Of a stretch of DNA of 64,000 bases, positions 61,622 to 64,000 are shown piece by piece. Every line of letters begins with the position of its first letter. The first letter of the stretch is position 1. Made by a program: the position numbers and the translations under genes. The DNA comes from Lathyrus oleraceus. Taxonomy: Eukaryota; Streptophyta; Magnoliopsida; Fabales; Fabaceae. Under the pieces are notes generated by a model, which saw only the letters and a program-made list of their open reading frames with translations, ran no database searches and was not told the origin of the DNA. The stretch is taken from positions 223,949,039 through 224,013,038 of the forward strand of contig NC_066581.1 in the NCBI RefSeq assembly GCF_024323335.1, written 5' to 3'.

Positions 61622-62122
61622 TTGTAGGTTCAAAAGTTCGACGCAAAGTGAATATCAAGGTAGGTAGAGTTTATGGCTTCCTGCAATAAAACCCCATATC
61701 CCCCTCATAGGTGTGGACTATGCTCCAAGGTGGTCCCTAGAAGGTCTCCTAGAGTCATTGACTCGAAATGGAAATACCCTATTATAGTGAATACTCACAG
61801 GACAAAAGTACTTCCAAGTGAATCTAGTCTGGGTGTGGTTCTCGTGACAACCTAACGCGTGTAACGCAGGTGTATACGACTATCCACAAGTATATCCTAT
61901 GTGTATACTAAGCTCAGTTACAGAGCTTTCCTCTCGTGTAGTATATCCCAACCCATCAACAACATAATAGATAATATCCATATCAATATCTAGAGTTATA
62001 AAGTAAATGTGATAAATAAGCGAGTAGATGCATAAAGATAAACACCTAAAACTAGAGAGAGAACAACCTAAACTAGGCTCGACTCCTTTTGGCGACTAGG
62101 AAATGCCTAAAGTAGTGAAATA

Positions 62123-62140
62123 TCCCCAGCAGAGTCGTCA
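62123..62140 (-). other. Primer-binding site of element G, tRNA-Arg type
   Basis: TGACGACTCTGCTGGGGA on the minus strand has two differences from the complement of the tRNA-Arg 3' end. It lies two bases after an LTR end starting TGAAGCTAGC on the + strand. Confidence 0.75.
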
Positions 62141-62418
62141 GCTGAAGCTAGCGGAAATATACCCGAATGTATCGCACGCTCGAATATACAACAGGGTCGT
62201 CGTCGAACTTTATTTATCCCCAAAGGGAAGGGAAAACATCAATAAAACCTGGGGTAAAGAGATATACTGGGTAAGGAAGTCGGTTATGCAAGGGGAAGGT
62301 ATTAGCACCCCAAACATCCATGGTACTCCATGGGACCATTTTAATTATTCTCGCACGAATAGGTGTTATATCTAAAGATTACTCGCAAAAGAATGGGAAA
62401 AGGAAGGAAAATAGATAA

Positions 62419-62490
62419 AGTGCTCGGTGAGGATTAGGGCCGTCATGCCTACGTATCCTCATAGTGCAATGAGGAATTCAGAGCTTCATA
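62419..62490 (-). promoter_or_regulatory. R/U5 hairpin module, element G LTR
   Basis: TCCTCAT (62456-62462) pairs with ATGAGGA (62469-62475) in a 7-bp stem, followed in element sense by TACGTAGGCA and a weak second stem (CGG/CCG), then GAGCAC. The stem keeps pairing despite differing from B. Confidence 0.65.
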
Positions 62491-62491
62491 G

Positions 62492-63841
62492 TGTAAGACC
62501 TCAATTTTGACCCTAAGATCCCTCATGCAAATTCATCATAAGCATTAGCATGGGATCATACCTTGGCATCCTCCTTACCCCTCCTTCATTGGGTTTTTAT
62601 TGGGATAACTCTTTTGTAGGTAGGGCATGATCCCATTGATCTATCAAGTTCACATCTAGGGTTTGAGACCCTAAAAAAAAAAGAGCACAACCAAGAATTG
62701 ATCCAAGAATGTTTATGAGCATCATATATGAGTCCCAATGTTCTCTACATGTTATATTGATCAAGTTTTCTTCAAGAGTTTGAGGGTGATTTGCCTTGGG
62801 AACCCTAGTTTGACTGGGTATCTTGAGTAACTTCTCCAACAAGCTATCTCACCAATTGATCAAATTTCTTAAGGGAAACTTAAAAATTCATCATCTTATG
62901 CATATATGATCTACCATGAGCCAAGAAAGTCAAGAGAATTGGAAGTTAGCAAGTTGGTTGATGGTGGTTGGCCAGATGAATTCATCTGATCAAAATTGGG
63001 TCTCCCTAGACCCTATCTCATACAATTTTCACCATATGAAAATGATTCCAATAGAAAACTTACTCTAAATGACATTCAAAACAATTTTCATGTTGAGACC
63101 TAGAGCTAGTTTTGTTTAGAAAATCATTTTCTATGTTGAAACATTATAGGTCATTTTGTCTAAACCCTAATTTGAAAGTTAACTTCCCAAGGCCATAACT
63201 TTCTCAATTTTAATGAGATGAAAGGTTTCCAAGTTGCACAATCAAAATCCATGTGTCTAATTCAACTTTGATCTTTGGAGTGGGAGCTAATTCAACTTTT
63301 TTGAGCATGTGATATGAGGTTACATTATAGGTCACTTTTGACCTATACCATTGATCAAGTGATTTTTCCAAAGTTCAAAAATGCATAACTCTATCATTTC
63401 AAGTCCAAATGACATTAAATTGATTACCATTTTGAATGTCTTTGAAAGAGATACAACTTTGATGAAGACACGTTTCTCATTTGAAGCTCATATGAAAAGT
63501 TAAGCAAGGTGGAACATTGAGACATATGGCTTGACACTTAGAAAAATTTTGATATGTCAAAAATATCCAAACTTCCACCTCAAATTTATTCAATTTACAA
63601 ACTCCAAATTGAAAAGTGTTTAACATGAAAGTTTTTCCTCTCAATCTCACCTTTCCAAAGAGCTCAAATTCATTCATTTTGGACAAGGAATGCATAGGCT
63701 GCACATGGCATGAACATGGTGTCATCACTTGGCAAGGATCAAACTTCAAATCATCATGTACACTTGCCTTGCAATCCAAGTTGAATTCAGATTATCTCAC
63801 ACTCATTTGTGGACTTAGGGTAATGATTTTATGGGCCTATG
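62492..63841 (+). repeat. Element E: start of an A-type LTR, truncated
   Basis: It starts TGTAAGACCTCAATTTTG and follows the A LTR (3274 to about 4720) with many differences and without a ~110-bp segment present in A. It is interrupted at 63841 by another LTR. The divergence looks too high for it to be the 3' LTR of element A. No genes are present. Confidence 0.75.
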
Positions 63842-64000
63842 TGTCGCAACCTAAAAAATATAAATGCGAAAAAAACAACCGGCGAAAAAGAATGATAGAA
63901 GAGTCGCCACCGTGCGTTATTTATCCCAAAGGAGGGAAAGGAAACGCTCGAAGTAAACCTGGAAAAAGGAAAGGAAAAGACAAGGTCTCGCAACCAAATC
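63842..64000 (-). repeat. Element F: end of a minus-strand Ogre/Tat LTR, cut by window end
   Basis: TGTCGCAACCTAAAAAATAT begins an LTR of the B/C/D type in reverse, with the U5 block AGAGTCGCCACC at 63900-63911. It inserted in LTR E and continues beyond the window. Confidence 0.8.

Larger units (their letters stand above)
61622..62491 (-). mobile_element. Element G: leader, primer site and LTR end (fragment)
   Basis: On the minus strand the end of an LTR (62491 to 62143) is followed by the primer site TGACGACTCTGCTGGGGA (62140-62123) and about 500 bp of leader down to 61622, where D ends. The LTR part carries a hairpin module and the conserved GGGGTGCTAATACCTTCCC block. The leader holds a relative of the ACCACACCCAGAC motif at about 61811-61856. 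No coding region is visible. The rest of its LTR is displaced by E. Confidence 0.7.

Noticed and set aside
62492..63841. LTR E as the 3' LTR of element A
   Set aside because: The start is homologous, but the many differences and a ~110-bp segment missing from E make a separate insertion more likely.

Overview
The window is plant nuclear DNA made almost entirely of nested LTR retrotransposons. I see no host gene, tRNA, rRNA or CRISPR array. The mix of very long-LTR Ty3/gypsy elements of the Tat/Ogre type (tRNA-Arg primer site, intron before pol, second archaeal-like RNase H, extra ORF upstream of gag) and a SIRE/Maximus-like Ty1/copia element suggests a large-genome legume, most likely tribe Vicieae (pea, vetch, lentil or grass pea). 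The species is an inference.

Layout. 1-3273: unassigned repeat DNA (a GTCGAC-rich degenerate tandem array, a fold-back repeat, an LTR-like stretch). 3274-13933: element A, an old Ogre-like element on the + strand with a 4.1-kb LTR, leader, decayed ORF1, decayed gag-pro, intron and the first 280 bp of pol exon 2. 13934-26768: a minus-strand SIRE-like copia element inserted in A's pol; its gag-pol keeps one frame but has five stops. 15913-20890: a 5.0-kb Ogre-like solo LTR with CACAG target duplications, inserted in the copia 3' noncoding region. 26769-39472: element B (+), starting inside the right copia LTR. 39473-39491: short filler. 39492-51134: element C (-), with paired LTRs, no gag core and an open pol. 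51135-61621: element D (+), without its 5' LTR, with decayed gag, open pol and a 3' LTR. 61622-62491: leader, primer site and LTR end of a minus-strand element G. 62492-63841: the start of an A-type LTR (E). 63842-64000: the start of a minus-strand LTR (F). The second part of the broken copia LTR and the rest of A do not reappear, so the nest has been rearranged, continues outside the window, or is misassembled.

How the parts work together. In A-D the expected order is LTR promoter, R/U5, tRNA-Arg primer site, leader, gag(-pro), a spliced intron of about 250 bp, pol (RT, RNase H, archaeal-like RNase H, integrase), a long structured 3' region, polypurine tract and LTR. B, C and D share loss of the protease segment. 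C lacks the gag core but has an open pol; B has a nearly open gag and a broken pol. Any mobility would need complementation in trans.

The most interesting signals are noncoding: (1) a two-hairpin module repeated in the R/U5 of the LTR families, with compensatory base changes; (2) a 10-nt copy of the primer-site start inside U5 of the LTRs; (3) in the 3' region of B, C and D, many motifs matching the tRNA-Arg 3' end and so complementary to the element's own primer site; (4) four consecutive A-loop hairpins just after pol; (5) a 37/68-bp tandem array that is open in all three sense frames.
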